Positions 1-7,411 of a stretch of 20,435 nt of DNA are shown here, in pieces. How positions within the stretch are numbered: the first letter of the stretch is position 1; each line of letters begins with the position of its first letter. Under the pieces are notes generated by a model, which worked only from the letters and a program-made list of their open reading frames with translations, was not told the origin of the DNA and did no database searches. The stretch spans positions 1 through 20,435 of IMG/VR virus record IMGVR_UViG_3300010883_017752. One strand, 5' to 3'. The position numbers and the translations under genes are program-made. Origin of the DNA: a virus.

Positions 1-1446
1 AGTGCTACCATTTGCCTCTTTTCGCCAGATGATGAGGAGATGGCACTCGCAAAAACTGGTAATTGGTTTCACGATAATCCTCAACGTGGCCGTTCTAATA
101 ATTCTGCTCTCCTACTTCGTGATGAGACCACTCCTGAACAATTTGCTGCATTGATGGAATCGGTCAAAGAGTTTGGGGAGCCGGGATTTGTTTGGTCAGA
201 TTCTACAGAGCTTATCGTAAATCCCTGTGTTGAAATTGGCCTTTATCCTGTTGATGAAGTAACGGGAAAAACCGGTTGGCAAGCATGCAACCTAAGCACG
301 ATCAATTGCGCAAAGGTAAAGACCAAAGAAGAATTTCTAGAGTCTTGTAAAGCAGCAGCCATCATAGGAACTCTTCAAGCTGGCTTTACTGAGATGACAT
401 ATCTTGGAGAGGTTACAGAAAGAATCCTAAAAAAAGAGGCTCTTCTTGGCGTTTCCATGACGGGAATAATGGAACAGCACGAATTATGTCTAGATCCTGC
501 CACACAGAGAGAGGGAGCTAGAATTGTTAAGAAGACAAATAAAGAGCTTGCGGCAAAAATCGGAATTAATGTTGCGGCTAGAACGACATGCGTAAAGCCC
601 GAAGGTACTGCCAGTTGTATCCTTGGTACTAGTTCCGGCATTCATCCCCATCACGCCAAACGTTATATTAGACGTGTACAAGCCAACAAGATGGAAAACA
701 TATACCAGCACTTCAAAAAGATAAACCCCCGTGCTTGCGAAGAATCGGTATGGTCTGCTAATGACAGCGATGACGTGGTTTCTTTCTGCATAGAAGTTCC
801 AGACGGAGCCAAACTAAAAAACAAAGTGGGGGCGATTGACCTTCTAGGCTGTGTTAAATTGACTCAAAAGAATTGGGTCATGACAGGAAGAAATGAAGAG
901 CTTTGTGTTCAAAAATTCCTTCAACACAATGTATCCAATACGATCAATGTTAAGTTAGAAGAATGGGATGAGGTTACTGACTTCATTTTTAAAAATAGAA
1001 GATACTTTTGTGGAGTGTCTCTACTCCCAGTCAGCGGAGATAAGGATTATCCTCAAGCGCCCTTTACAACAGTATACCTTCCTAGCGAGGTGGTGTCTCA
1101 TTACGGAGATGGGGCTGTTTTTGTGAGCGGACTGATAGAGGTCGCCCTCAATCTATGGGAAGACAATCTGTGGACAGCCTGCGATTCCTTACTCGGGCTA
1201 GGAGTTAAGGTCAAAGGCAACGGGAAAAAAGATTGGACCGACAGATGTGTTCGTTTTGCAGACAAGTACATGGACGGAGACGTAAAGAGACTCTCTTATT
1301 GCATGAAAGATGTGTACAATTGGAAAGAGTGGGTAGACGTTAAGAGATCTTACGAATCAGTAGATTATACTAAATGCATTGAAGAAGAAGATAACACAAC
1401 CCCTGAACAAGAAATAGCATGTGCCGGTGGAGCTTGTGAGATATGA
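1..1446 (+). CDS. nrdJ: Class II (adenosylcobalamin-dependent) ribonucleotide reductase, 5'-truncated
   Basis: This enzyme reduces ribonucleotides to deoxyribonucleotides and so supplies dNTPs for phage replication. The reading frame is open from base 1, so the N-terminal part lies outside the window; 481 codons are visible. The active-site segment 'NPCVEIGL' (Cys codon 226-228) holds the Asn, the thiyl-radical Cys and the Glu of the family. The second redox Cys is in 'ACNLSTIN' (codon 286-288). The protein ends in 'CAGGACEI', whose two cysteines (codons 1420-1422 and 1435-1437) match the C-terminal shuttle pair of the monomeric Lactobacillus leichmannii type. 'AKTGNWF' and 'GRSNNSALL' are also typical. 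The fit to the monomeric NrdJ type, and hence B12 dependence and a triphosphate substrate, is from family knowledge. No intein or frameshift is visible. The stop overlaps the next start (ATGA). An ATG at base 40 exists but is internal. Confidence 0.93.
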   Translation, partial: SATICLFSPDDEEMALAKTGNWFHDNPQRGRSNNSALLLRDETTPEQFAALMESVKEFGEPGFVWSDSTELIVNPCVEIGLYPVDEVTGKTGWQACNLSTINCAKVKTKEEFLESCKAAAIIGTLQAGFTEMTYLGEVTERILKKEALLGVSMTGIMEQHELCLDPATQREGARIVKKTNKELAAKIGINVAARTTCVKPEGTASCILGTSSGIHPHHAKRYIRRVQANKMENIYQHFKKINPRACEESVWSANDSDDVVSFCIEVPDGAKLKNKVGAIDLLGCVKLTQKNWVMTGRNEELCVQKFLQHNVSNTINVKLEEWDEVTDFIFKNRRYFCGVSLLPVSGDKDYPQAPFTTVYLPSEVVSHYGDGAVFVSGLIEVALNLWEDNLWTACDSLLGLGVKVKGNGKKDWTDRCVRFADKYMDGDVKRLSYCMKDVYNWKEWVDVKRSYESVDYTKCIEEEDNTTPEQEIACAGGACEI

Positions 1447-2399
1447 GTAATAAACGAGTTTTTTATGCCACTCAGGCTGTTTTATTAGGCGCTGCTGGTT
1501 CAACTTTAGGCGCATCCAGCGTAGTAAAAGGCGTTCAAAGCGTTGGCATTAACACTTCGGTAGAAAAAAGGCTGATTAAAGATTTAGGTAAACCTGACCC
1601 TATTTCAATTCTAGAAAGCAAGCCCACTGTTGAAGTTTCTTTAGAAAGAATTATAGCTTCCACTAGTGATATTATTTTCCCGTCTTCTGGGGGAGATCTT
1701 TTGGCTGACGCCACACACGCCACAGAATATGATGTACTTTTACTGGTTGGACAAGAGTCAGGGGATCAGATAGACACTCTAAGTGCATCAACTCAAGCGG
1801 AACTGAGTCTAACGTATCTACAGATTTCATCTGTGTCTTACGAATTCAATATCGATGGGCCGGTGTCGGAGTCCATTACATTTACGGGACATAACAAAGA
1901 TTGGTCCACAATCCGAACTTTCGCTTCAACTGGGGAACTCGGATACCCGCACGATGCGAATGTTTCAAAAAGGGAAGACTATAGCGTTGCATCATCCGTA
2001 ATTCCATCTGAAGTTCAGGGGGCTTTGCAAAGTATTAGCATTTCTTTTGATCTAAGCAGGAGAGAAATTTTAGATCTTGGGAAAAGACAAGGGGTATCTT
2101 CGGCCTCACAAGCAAATCGATACAAGCTTTTAGACTTGCCGGTAGAGATTACTACGACATTAAACACTGTTGTCGCGGCCAAAGACTTTAGCGGTGATAT
2201 AAATGCTCAGTCGTTTACCAACACCCCTAGCAGCGAGCAAATAAAAGTTGTTCTTAACGCCAACGGATCTAACATTACCTTTGACATGGGTTCAGGAAAC
2301 GCATTAGGAGACGTTAGTCGCTCAGGTGGAGATGCCGGAGGAGGAAACGTAGAAGCCTCCTACACATATAAAAATTACAATACGTTTAGTATTTCTTAG
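1443..2399 (+). CDS. Probable virion structural protein, possibly tail tube
   Basis: A 318-residue protein with no predicted membrane segment or catalytic motif. The N-terminal region contains 'VQSVGINTSVEKRL', followed by 'KPTVEVSLERII'. This pattern (a 'VQSV' strand, then a 'P.VEV.LE.I' strand) recalls tail-tube and related beta-rich virion proteins of tailed phages. The rest alternates Ser/Thr-rich beta strands with Gly/Asn turns and ends in a Gly-rich segment, 'GGDAGGGNVEAS', near residues 295-306. The start ATG overlaps the reductase stop by 4 bases, with a GGAG 10 bases upstream, so the two genes are probably translationally coupled. A structural gene between ribonucleotide reductase and dUTPase is out of the usual module order. 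The assignment rests on pattern resemblance only; an unrelated beta-rich protein is possible. Confidence 0.5.
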   Translation: MSNKRVFYATQAVLLGAAGSTLGASSVVKGVQSVGINTSVEKRLIKDLGKPDPISILESKPTVEVSLERIIASTSDIIFPSSGGDLLADATHATEYDVLLLVGQESGDQIDTLSASTQAELSLTYLQISSVSYEFNIDGPVSESITFTGHNKDWSTIRTFASTGELGYPHDANVSKREDYSVASSVIPSEVQGALQSISISFDLSRREILDLGKRQGVSSASQANRYKLLDLPVEITTTLNTVVAAKDFSGDINAQSFTNTPSSEQIKVVLNANGSNITFDMGSGNALGDVSRSGGDAGGGNVEASYTYKNYNTFSIS

Positions 2400-2409
2400 G
2401 AACTACACC

Positions 2410-2835
2410 ATGGACATTATTAAAGTGAAGAAGTTGGCCGATAGCGCGACTCTACCTACGAGGGCTAACGAGAGTGATGCTGGATGGGATCTATATGCAT
2501 CTGAAAGTTTGTCTATTCCTCCCAATGGTCGTACACTCGTTGGGACCAGTGTGTCTCTAGCGATTTCTTCTGGTTCTGTTGGCCTTATTTGGCCTCGATC
2601 TGGACTTGCTGTTAAACATGGGATAGATGTTTTTGCGGGAGTCATTGACGCTGGGTATAGGGGTGAAATTAAAGTTTGCCTATTTAACTCTAGCGATAAG
2701 ACCGTGGAAATTATGGAAGGTGACCGGATAGCTCAGCTACTTGTTCAAAAAATTAACAATGTCATTTTCAAAGAATCCAACAATCTTTCTAACACAGTCA
2801 GGGGCGAAGGAGGGTTTGGATCGTCAGGTGAATAA
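2410..2835 (+). CDS. dut: dUTPase (deoxyuridine 5'-triphosphate nucleotidohydrolase)
   Basis: Hydrolyses dUTP to dUMP and pyrophosphate, keeping uracil out of phage DNA and feeding thymidylate synthesis. All five motifs of the trimeric dUTPase family are present in order: 'DAGWDLYA' (residues 23-30), 'PRSGLA' (62-67), 'GVIDAGYRGEI' (77-87, with the catalytic Asp at 80), 'RIAQLL' (106-111) and the C-terminal 'RGEGGFGSSG' (131-140), which closes over the active site. The 141-residue length is normal for the family. An AGGA ribosome binding site lies 9 bases before the ATG. The gene sits 10 bases after the virion-like gene and 5 before phoH. Fully intact, so probably active. Confidence 0.96.
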   Translation: MDIIKVKKLADSATLPTRANESDAGWDLYASESLSIPPNGRTLVGTSVSLAISSGSVGLIWPRSGLAVKHGIDVFAGVIDAGYRGEIKVCLFNSSDKTVEIMEGDRIAQLLVQKINNVIFKESNNLSNTVRGEGGFGSSGE

Positions 2836-2840
2836 TTCGT

Positions 2841-3488
2841 ATGACAAAGAAAAAATCTAGAGGCAAAAAAATACTCAAACCAAAGACCGAAAATCAAGCC
2901 TCCTACATAAGGGCTATGATTGAATCGGACATTACTATATGTGATGGTCCTGCTGGGAGTGGAAAAACTGCCGTCGCTGTTGGCCTTGCTTGTCAATATT
3001 TAGACGAAGGAAAAGTAGATAGAATCGTTATAAGTAGACCAATAGTGGAGGCCGGAAAAGGCCTTGGATTTTTACCCGGAAGCTTTGAGGAGAAGGTTCA
3101 TCCCTATTTGGTTCCTGTATTAGAGGAGATGAACCAATATCTTTCTCGTGAAAAAGTTGAAGCTCACAAAAATAATGGTACAATTGAGATCTGCCCCCTT
3201 GAATATATGAGGGGGAGAAACTTTCATCAGTCGTTTATCATTTTAGATGAGGCACAAAACGCTACTCGTGAACAGATGAAAATGTTCGCAACAAGGATTG
3301 GCAGAAGATCTAAGTGCGTTATCAATGGAGACGTGGAGCAGTCTGACCTGCCTCACAGCCTCAGAGGAGCGTTGGAGCACTGGCTTGAAGTCTTAAGCGA
3401 CATCAGAGGTGTTTCTGTTGTGGAGTTAGATTTCAGTGACATCATTAGAAATGATATAATATCAAAAATTTTATCTGCGCTGGAATAA
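2841..3488 (+). CDS. phoH: PhoH family ATPase
   Basis: A PhoH-like P-loop NTPase of 215 residues. It has Walker A 'GPAGSGKT' (residues 36-43), 'ISRPIVEAGKGLGFLPG' (64-80), which is characteristic of PhoH, and Walker B 'FIILDEAQN' (132-140), followed by the sensor region 'VINGDVEQSDLP'. Bacterial PhoH proteins are linked to phosphate stress and RNA metabolism, and phages carry them very often, but the phage function is not settled. There is no N-terminal PIN domain, so this is the short phage form. An AGGTGA ribosome binding site overlaps the end of dut. The protein is complete and its motifs are unbroken. Confidence 0.94.
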   Translation: MTKKKSRGKKILKPKTENQASYIRAMIESDITICDGPAGSGKTAVAVGLACQYLDEGKVDRIVISRPIVEAGKGLGFLPGSFEEKVHPYLVPVLEEMNQYLSREKVEAHKNNGTIEICPLEYMRGRNFHQSFIILDEAQNATREQMKMFATRIGRRSKCVINGDVEQSDLPHSLRGALEHWLEVLSDIRGVSVVELDFSDIIRNDIISKILSALE

Positions 3489-3492
3489 GTAG

Positions 3493-3897
3493 ATGGAAAA
3501 ATATTTCTATGGTATAATGTGGTTAGCGATAGGAATTATTTCCTCTGTGGATGTCTATTGGTCTATAGTCAATCAAAAAATATTAATAGTAGAAGAAGAA
3601 AACCCTATTGGAAGATACCTAATAGAGCGTGAGGATGGAGACATCTCTCTTTTTATGTCCGTAAAGGTTGCGGGAACAATAGCGGCTTTAGGAATATTGG
3701 TTGTTCTTTATCATTGGAATAAGAGATACGCTTGGCCTATAATTATCGTGCTAACAGTTGCACAATTTTGTCTGCTTCATTATTTAAATAACGTCGAGGG
3801 ACAGAGGACAGCTTTAGAGAAAGAGAGATTAAAATGGCATATTATGAATATAGATGTGAAGCCTGTGAGCACTTCTTTGGGGAAGAACTCTCAATAA
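3493..3897 (+). CDS. Small three-helix membrane protein, unknown function
   Basis: A 134-residue protein with three likely transmembrane segments, roughly residues 8-27, 53-76 and 81-97. Between the first two lies 'EENPIGRYLI', and a Lys-rich stretch follows the last helix. An acidic 'ENP.GR' loop between the first two helices is seen in other small phage and bacterial membrane proteins, but I cannot name a family with confidence. It probably sits in the host inner membrane; lysis-related or envelope functions are possible but unsupported. The ribosome binding site is weak. The last 64 bases overlap the start of the next gene in another frame, so the hydrophilic C-terminal tail is encoded by doubly coding DNA. 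Confidence 0.7.
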   Translation: MEKYFYGIMWLAIGIISSVDVYWSIVNQKILIVEEENPIGRYLIEREDGDISLFMSVKVAGTIAALGILVVLYHWNKRYAWPIIIVLTVAQFCLLHYLNNVEGQRTALEKERLKWHIMNIDVKPVSTSLGKNSQ

Positions 3898-4175
3898 AAA
3901 AATACAAGCGTAGAAAAAAGTGTCCCTCGTGTGGCAAGTACAAGCTGAACAGAGTTTTGGACTCTCCCCTTCTTGCAATCAAGGGGCAGCCTACAACCGT
4001 TGGCCAGTTAGCCGAAGCCAACACTAAGAAAATGGGGCATTATGAGCTACAAGAAAAAGAAAACAGGGACAACAAAGAGTTGCGCAAGGCTAAGAAGGAA
4101 ACTAGAAAAAGTCAAAGATCTATTAATAAAATGACACCTGATCAACAAAAGAAGTATATAATAGAAGGAGATTGA
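3834..4175 (+). CDS. FmdB-like zinc-ribbon protein
   Basis: A 113-residue protein opening with 'MAYYEYRCEACEHFF', the signature start of the FmdB/CxxC zinc-ribbon family (usually 'MP.YEY.C..C'). The zinc ligands are C8, C11, C30 and C33. The rest is highly charged (Lys, Glu, Arg, Gln), probably helical or coiled, with no enzyme motif. Members of this family are poorly understood and are often called putative regulatory proteins; binding to nucleic acid or to another protein is a reasonable guess. The start overlaps the preceding membrane-protein gene by 64 bases. It is fixed by the family signature and by a GAGAGA-type ribosome binding site upstream. Confidence 0.8.
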   Translation: MAYYEYRCEACEHFFGEELSIKKYKRRKKCPSCGKYKLNRVLDSPLLAIKGQPTTVGQLAEANTKKMGHYELQEKENRDNKELRKAKKETRKSQRSINKMTPDQQKKYIIEGD

Positions 4176-4176
4176 T

Positions 4177-4440
4177 ATGGGAATTATGAAGCAGTTCGGT
4201 GGGGCGAAGTCTCCCCATGTAGCTTTAATCACAATGAATATTAAAATTCATGAGGTTATGGAAAACGGAGATGTCAGTCCCAGACATTTGTCAACAAAAG
4301 ACTTAGACAAGTTTGGCCTCAGCGAAAAAGCGTTGTTGAGAGTCGATGGTTTTGACAGATTCGATTGTATAAAAAAGATGATAGAGCTTTTTCAAAAGAT
4401 GAGTACCGATGGTTCAGTGGAGGGCATTAAAGATGTCTAG
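4177..4440 (+). CDS. Small protein of unknown function (87 aa)
   Basis: I do not recognise this protein. It starts after a strong ribosome binding site (AAGGAG, 6 bases before the ATG) and is immediately downstream of the zinc-ribbon gene. The middle, 'VSPRHLSTKDLDKFGLSE', and the C-terminal part, 'RVDGFDRFDCIKKMIELF', look like short amphipathic helices, so a small mixed or helical soluble protein is likely. There are no cysteine pairs, membrane segments or nucleotide-binding motifs. Its 3' end overlaps the next gene by 8 bases. It belongs to a run of small unknown ORFs (4177-5983) lying between PhoH and RecA. Confidence 0.72.
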   Translation: MGIMKQFGGAKSPHVALITMNIKIHEVMENGDVSPRHLSTKDLDKFGLSEKALLRVDGFDRFDCIKKMIELFQKMSTDGSVEGIKDV

Positions 4441-4774
4441 AAATGAAAATGAAAAGATTGACATTGACATCCCCGATCCTCCTCGGTATAATGAAGTGTT
4501 CTACACTGAGAAAGGCGACGAACAAGAAAAAGAAACAAACAAAAGCTTTGCGAAAACAAGGACGAATATTGACACTAATTATAATGTGTTCTATATTAAA
4601 TATGGGATAGGAGATATATTTGATCCTTGGGGTATGCAGGCTAATAAAATAAACTCTCCATCCTTTTCTTTCAGGAAGGTCGGGGAAAAAACTTTCAACT
4701 ACTACATGAAGTATCTAAAAACACGTAGGTTTACGTTTTATTTACAGGCCCAAAGAGAACTAATCAATGAGTAA
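4433..4774 (+). CDS. Small protein of unknown function (113 aa)
   Basis: Unrecognised. I place the start at the ATG at 4433 rather than the in-frame ATG at 4409, because GGAGG at 4419-4423 lies 9 bases before it and the shorter form leaves a normal 8-base overlap with the previous gene. The N-terminal half is acidic and rich in charged residues ('KIDIDIPDPPRYNEVFY'). The C-terminal half is aromatic ('NYNVFYIKYGIGDIFDPWG', then a Phe/Tyr-rich stretch), which suggests a small folded domain behind a flexible leader. No catalytic or metal-binding pattern is visible. The stop overlaps the next start by 8 bases. Confidence 0.7.
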   Translation: MSRNENEKIDIDIPDPPRYNEVFYTEKGDEQEKETNKSFAKTRTNIDTNYNVFYIKYGIGDIFDPWGMQANKINSPSFSFRKVGEKTFNYYMKYLKTRRFTFYLQAQRELINE

Positions 4775-5078
4775 AAAGGGACCACTAAGTAAAGTAGAAA
4801 AGTTTTACATCGAAAAGAATGTCGAGTCAGATGTAGGAACAATTTCTAAAGACCTAGGAAGAAGTTCTTCTATTGTAACGAAATATATAGAAGACAATTG
4901 TTCTAAGTCTGATCCAAGAATAATCAATGTTGGCGATTTGATGGCCAAGAAAGAAGAGAGAGGGGTTACTATCATGACAGAAAGCGCTTCTGCTGCTTCG
5001 GATACAAATAAAGAATTCAGAAAAAAGCCTAGTCCGTCTTGGCAGGAATCAATACATAAGATCAAGAAGGAAAAATAG
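4767..5078 (+). CDS. Small protein with a possible helix-turn-helix
   Basis: A 103-residue basic protein. Residues about 7-42 ('LSKVEKFYIEKN', then 'DVGTISKDLGRSSSIVTKYI') fit a homeodomain-like helix-turn-helix: a first helix, then 'ISKDLGRS' as the helix-turn and 'SSIVTKYIED' as the recognition helix. A second block, 'GVTIMTESASAASD' (about residues 66-79), stands out as a compact motif that could be a binding peptide. The C-terminus is Lys-rich ('KIKKEK'). It may bind DNA or RNA polymerase, but this is inference from the helix pattern alone. It overlaps the preceding gene by 8 bases, which suggests coupled translation. Confidence 0.72.
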   Translation: MSKKGPLSKVEKFYIEKNVESDVGTISKDLGRSSSIVTKYIEDNCSKSDPRIINVGDLMAKKEERGVTIMTESASAASDTNKEFRKKPSPSWQESIHKIKKEK

Positions 5079-5079
5079 T

Positions 5080-5559
5080 ATGTCGGTATGTACCGAATGG
5101 GATGCTTATATTAACGATTTTCGCCTAAGTAACACCATGTGGTTTGCGGAGCTTTCAAACGGAGAGAAAGTTTTGCAGGACGATGGTAGGCCGGGAGAAA
5201 GTCCTCCGAGTGCTTGGGTTCGATTGGTAGATTATTGTAGGGACAACGATCTATATATAAAAAAGCTGTACTTCAGTAACGGAGACGGCCTCACCCATCC
5301 CTTTGAAGACGAAGACGGTCTCGAAGGAGCTTTCTTTGTGAAGGGCGTCTCTGGAGACATGTTTTCCGACGACACTACTTACTCATATATTTTTGGTAAC
5401 GTAGACGGAGATCAACTACGAATTAAAAAATACAGTGTCCCTGATTGTCAGTTTATTACCGACAGTGAGATAAGACAGCTTACAGAAGATAATGTAAAGT
5501 TTATCATTTTTAAAAACAAGAATGCAAAAAGAAAGTTATCTGAAGTTGGCCACAAATAA
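5080..5559 (+). CDS. Protein of unknown function (159 aa), acidic
   Basis: Unrecognised, acidic and soluble. The N-terminal segment 'MWFAELSNGEKVLQDDGRPG' followed by 'SAWVRLVDYC' is well structured and looks like a conserved small domain: a beta hairpin with an Asp-rich loop, then an amphipathic helix. The central part is rich in Asp, Gly and Phe. No catalytic motif can be defended. The ribosome binding site AAGGA lies 8 bases upstream of the ATG. The 3' end overlaps the next gene by 38 bases, an unusually long overlap that makes the last dozen residues ('KNKNAKRKLSEVGHK') share DNA with the next protein's N-terminus. Confidence 0.72.
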   Translation: MSVCTEWDAYINDFRLSNTMWFAELSNGEKVLQDDGRPGESPPSAWVRLVDYCRDNDLYIKKLYFSNGDGLTHPFEDEDGLEGAFFVKGVSGDMFSDDTTYSYIFGNVDGDQLRIKKYSVPDCQFITDSEIRQLTEDNVKFIIFKNKNAKRKLSEVGHK

Positions 5560-5983
5560 AAGCGATTGTAGTAAATATAAATCTCCTTCCACCGGAGAAT
5601 ATTGCACGGCTGCACAATACATTTCCGAACTTATGTGTCAGAGAATGGCGGAGAACAATAACGAAGGTTCTCTGGCCTACAAGTTTTGGAACACTAAAAA
5701 ATGGAAACGAACTTATATTAATCAAGTCACAAAAGCGAATAAGCTTGTGGAGAAGTATGACGAGAGGGCTATAGTCAAGTTTCTTAATAGTGACAGAGGG
5801 AAAAGGATATACTCTCTGAGGTTTCCTAATCTAGAAGATATGATCGCAGAAGAGGAAAGAAAGCTTGAGACTCTTGATGAAAGTAGTAATACTGCCGACT
5901 ATAAAGATTCAAGTAGGTCGCAACCAAGAAAACCTTTCGGCAAACAGAGTGACATGTCGAGGCTAAGGAATCTAGATGAGTAA
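5522..5983 (+). CDS. Protein of unknown function upstream of recA (153 aa)
   Basis: Not recognised as a named family. It has an N-terminal Cys/Gly segment, 'CSKYKSPSTGEYCTAAQY' (cysteines near residues 16 and 28), then 'KFWNTKKWKRTYINQVTKAN', and a helical, charged C-terminal half ending in a Ser/Arg/Lys-rich tail. The KFWN..KW block looks like a conserved core that could contact DNA or a partner protein. Only one good ATG fits the N-terminus, at the cost of a 38-base overlap with the preceding gene and a weak ribosome binding site, so coupled translation is likely. It overlaps the recA start by 8 bases, so a recombination-accessory role is a fair but unproven guess. Confidence 0.72.
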   Translation: MQKESYLKLATNKSDCSKYKSPSTGEYCTAAQYISELMCQRMAENNNEGSLAYKFWNTKKWKRTYINQVTKANKLVEKYDERAIVKFLNSDRGKRIYSLRFPNLEDMIAEEERKLETLDESSNTADYKDSSRSQPRKPFGKQSDMSRLRNLDE

Positions 5984-6986
5984 AAAGAAATTTGATGATG
6001 CTCCCACAAAGGAAGTTATCAAAAAACATGGACACGTTGTCTCCAGAGGTAGCGATATTCTGGAGGAAAAGAATGACCTTGATACAATTGCCGTGAGTCC
6101 CTCTATAGACATAGCCCTTGGAGGTGGCATCAAGGAGGGAAGCTGGGTAATTCTTACAGGAGATCCTAAGAGCGGCAAGACAACTACTGCCCTCCAAATC
6201 GCCGCCAACTGTCAAAACGAAAAGAACCCTCGTCCCGTTATCTACATCGATGCAGAGGGTCGCCTAAAGGCCATGAACCTGTCTGGGGTAGACGGTCTAA
6301 ACCTTGAAGACGTAAGGGTGGTACACTCTAATGAAGAACCACTAAGTGCAGAACAATTTTTAGACATCGCCGTAAAGCTTATAAGCAGTGAAGAATTTTA
6401 TAGATGTGTGTGTATAATTGATTCTACGTCTTCTCTCATACCAGAGAAAGAGCTAAACGAAGATGTCACTGGATCATTCAGGGCTGGTCTTCCTAGGATT
6501 CTGGCTATATTCTGTAGGAAACTCTCTAATATTGTCACCATGCAGAGAGCTACAGTCATAATCATCACGCACTTCATTGCTAATACCTCTGGCTATGGCG
6601 CTCATAGGCTTCCTGATTGCGGTAGGAAAATTCAATATCAAGCCGACACAAGGATGGAAGTAAAGAATATCAAGCCGTGGGAATCTGGGAGCAAGCAAAT
6701 TGGACAGCAGATCAATTGGAAAATAGTCTGTTCGTCCATAGGACCACCCGGTGGAGAGTGTCTTAGTTGGCTCAGATATGGCACGGGGATAGACAACACA
6801 CAGGAGTTACTTACTTTAGGATGTGAGATTGGATTAATCTCTAAAGCTGGAGCTTGGTATCAGTGTGATTTTTTGGAAGAAGAAGAACCTAAAAAGTTTC
6901 AGGGACAGGACAAGCTCTATAATTTCCTTAAGGATAACCCTGAAGCTCTGACTAAACTTGAGAGCCGCATAAAAGAGATGCTGTGA
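5976..6986 (+). CDS. recA: RecA/UvsX-like recombinase
   Basis: A RecA-fold ATPase of 336 residues that would form filaments on single-stranded DNA for strand exchange and recombination-dependent replication. Walker A is 'GDPKSGKTT' (residues 62-70), 'YIDAEG' follows at the first acidic strand, Walker B is 'CIIDSTSSLIP', and 'VIIITHFIANTSGYG' leads into the loop region. The L2-like part is 'GYGAHRLPDCGRKIQYQADT', which differs from the Gly-rich bacterial RecA L2. The C-terminal 'GLISKAGAWY' matches RecA ('GI..KSGAWY'). The N-terminal oligomerisation helix is short. It overlaps both neighbours (8 and 4 bases). A non-recombinase RecA-like ATPase cannot be fully excluded, but the GAWY match favours a true recombinase. 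Confidence 0.88.
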   Translation: MSKKKFDDAPTKEVIKKHGHVVSRGSDILEEKNDLDTIAVSPSIDIALGGGIKEGSWVILTGDPKSGKTTTALQIAANCQNEKNPRPVIYIDAEGRLKAMNLSGVDGLNLEDVRVVHSNEEPLSAEQFLDIAVKLISSEEFYRCVCIIDSTSSLIPEKELNEDVTGSFRAGLPRILAIFCRKLSNIVTMQRATVIIITHFIANTSGYGAHRLPDCGRKIQYQADTRMEVKNIKPWESGSKQIGQQINWKIVCSSIGPPGGECLSWLRYGTGIDNTQELLTLGCEIGLISKAGAWYQCDFLEEEEPKKFQGQDKLYNFLKDNPEALTKLESRIKEML

Positions 6987-7411
6987 AAGTAACGGGATTA
7001 GACGGCAAAGAGAGATCTTGGAATCTATCTAAATATAGAAATGTCAAAAACTCTTCTAGACCCAGATCTCAATACCACATTAAAGCCAGAAAACTTCTTA
7101 GAAAACTATATCCTCGCGATAAAATTTTGGAAGAAGTTTCTCTGCCGGGTAGCGGCACGGATACAAGAAAATCAACTTTGTATGCCGACTTTTTTATTCC
7201 CAACAGATCTTTAATGGTAGAAGTACACGGTTGTCAACATTATGAATATGTTGCATTCTATCACAAGAAGAAGATCAATTTCTATAAAGCTCAAGCTAGA
7301 GACAGAGACAAATTGGAGTGGTGCTGCGCGAACGACATAAGAATTGTGGTACTAAAATACTCAGACAACTTAGAAGAATGGGAGAGGCAGGTAAAATATG
7401 ACTCCGCTTGA
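6983..7411 (+). CDS. PD-(D/E)XK endonuclease-like protein
   Basis: A 142-residue protein that starts at a GTG overlapping the recA stop by 4 bases (GTGA). The fold pattern is that of a small restriction-type nuclease: an acidic residue near E50/E51, then 'LYADFFIP' (D69), then 'LMVEVHGCQHYEY' (E80, with H82, Q85 and H86). The 'D-x10-E-V-x-G-x-Q-H' spacing resembles Vsr/DUF559-type endonucleases. It is followed by 'KAQARDRDKLEWCCANDI', where such families carry a helix packing on the core. It probably cuts DNA during recombination or host DNA breakdown, and coupling to recA favours a recombination role. No methyltransferase lies nearby, so a restriction system is unlikely. Confidence 0.7.
   Translation: MKVTGLDGKERSWNLSKYRNVKNSSRPRSQYHIKARKLLRKLYPRDKILEEVSLPGSGTDTRKSTLYADFFIPNRSLMVEVHGCQHYEYVAFYHKKKINFYKAQARDRDKLEWCCANDIRIVVLKYSDNLEEWERQVKYDSA

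Noticed and set aside
6983-7411. Restriction endonuclease of a restriction-modification system
   Set aside because: No methyltransferase or specificity gene lies near it, and it is coupled to recA.
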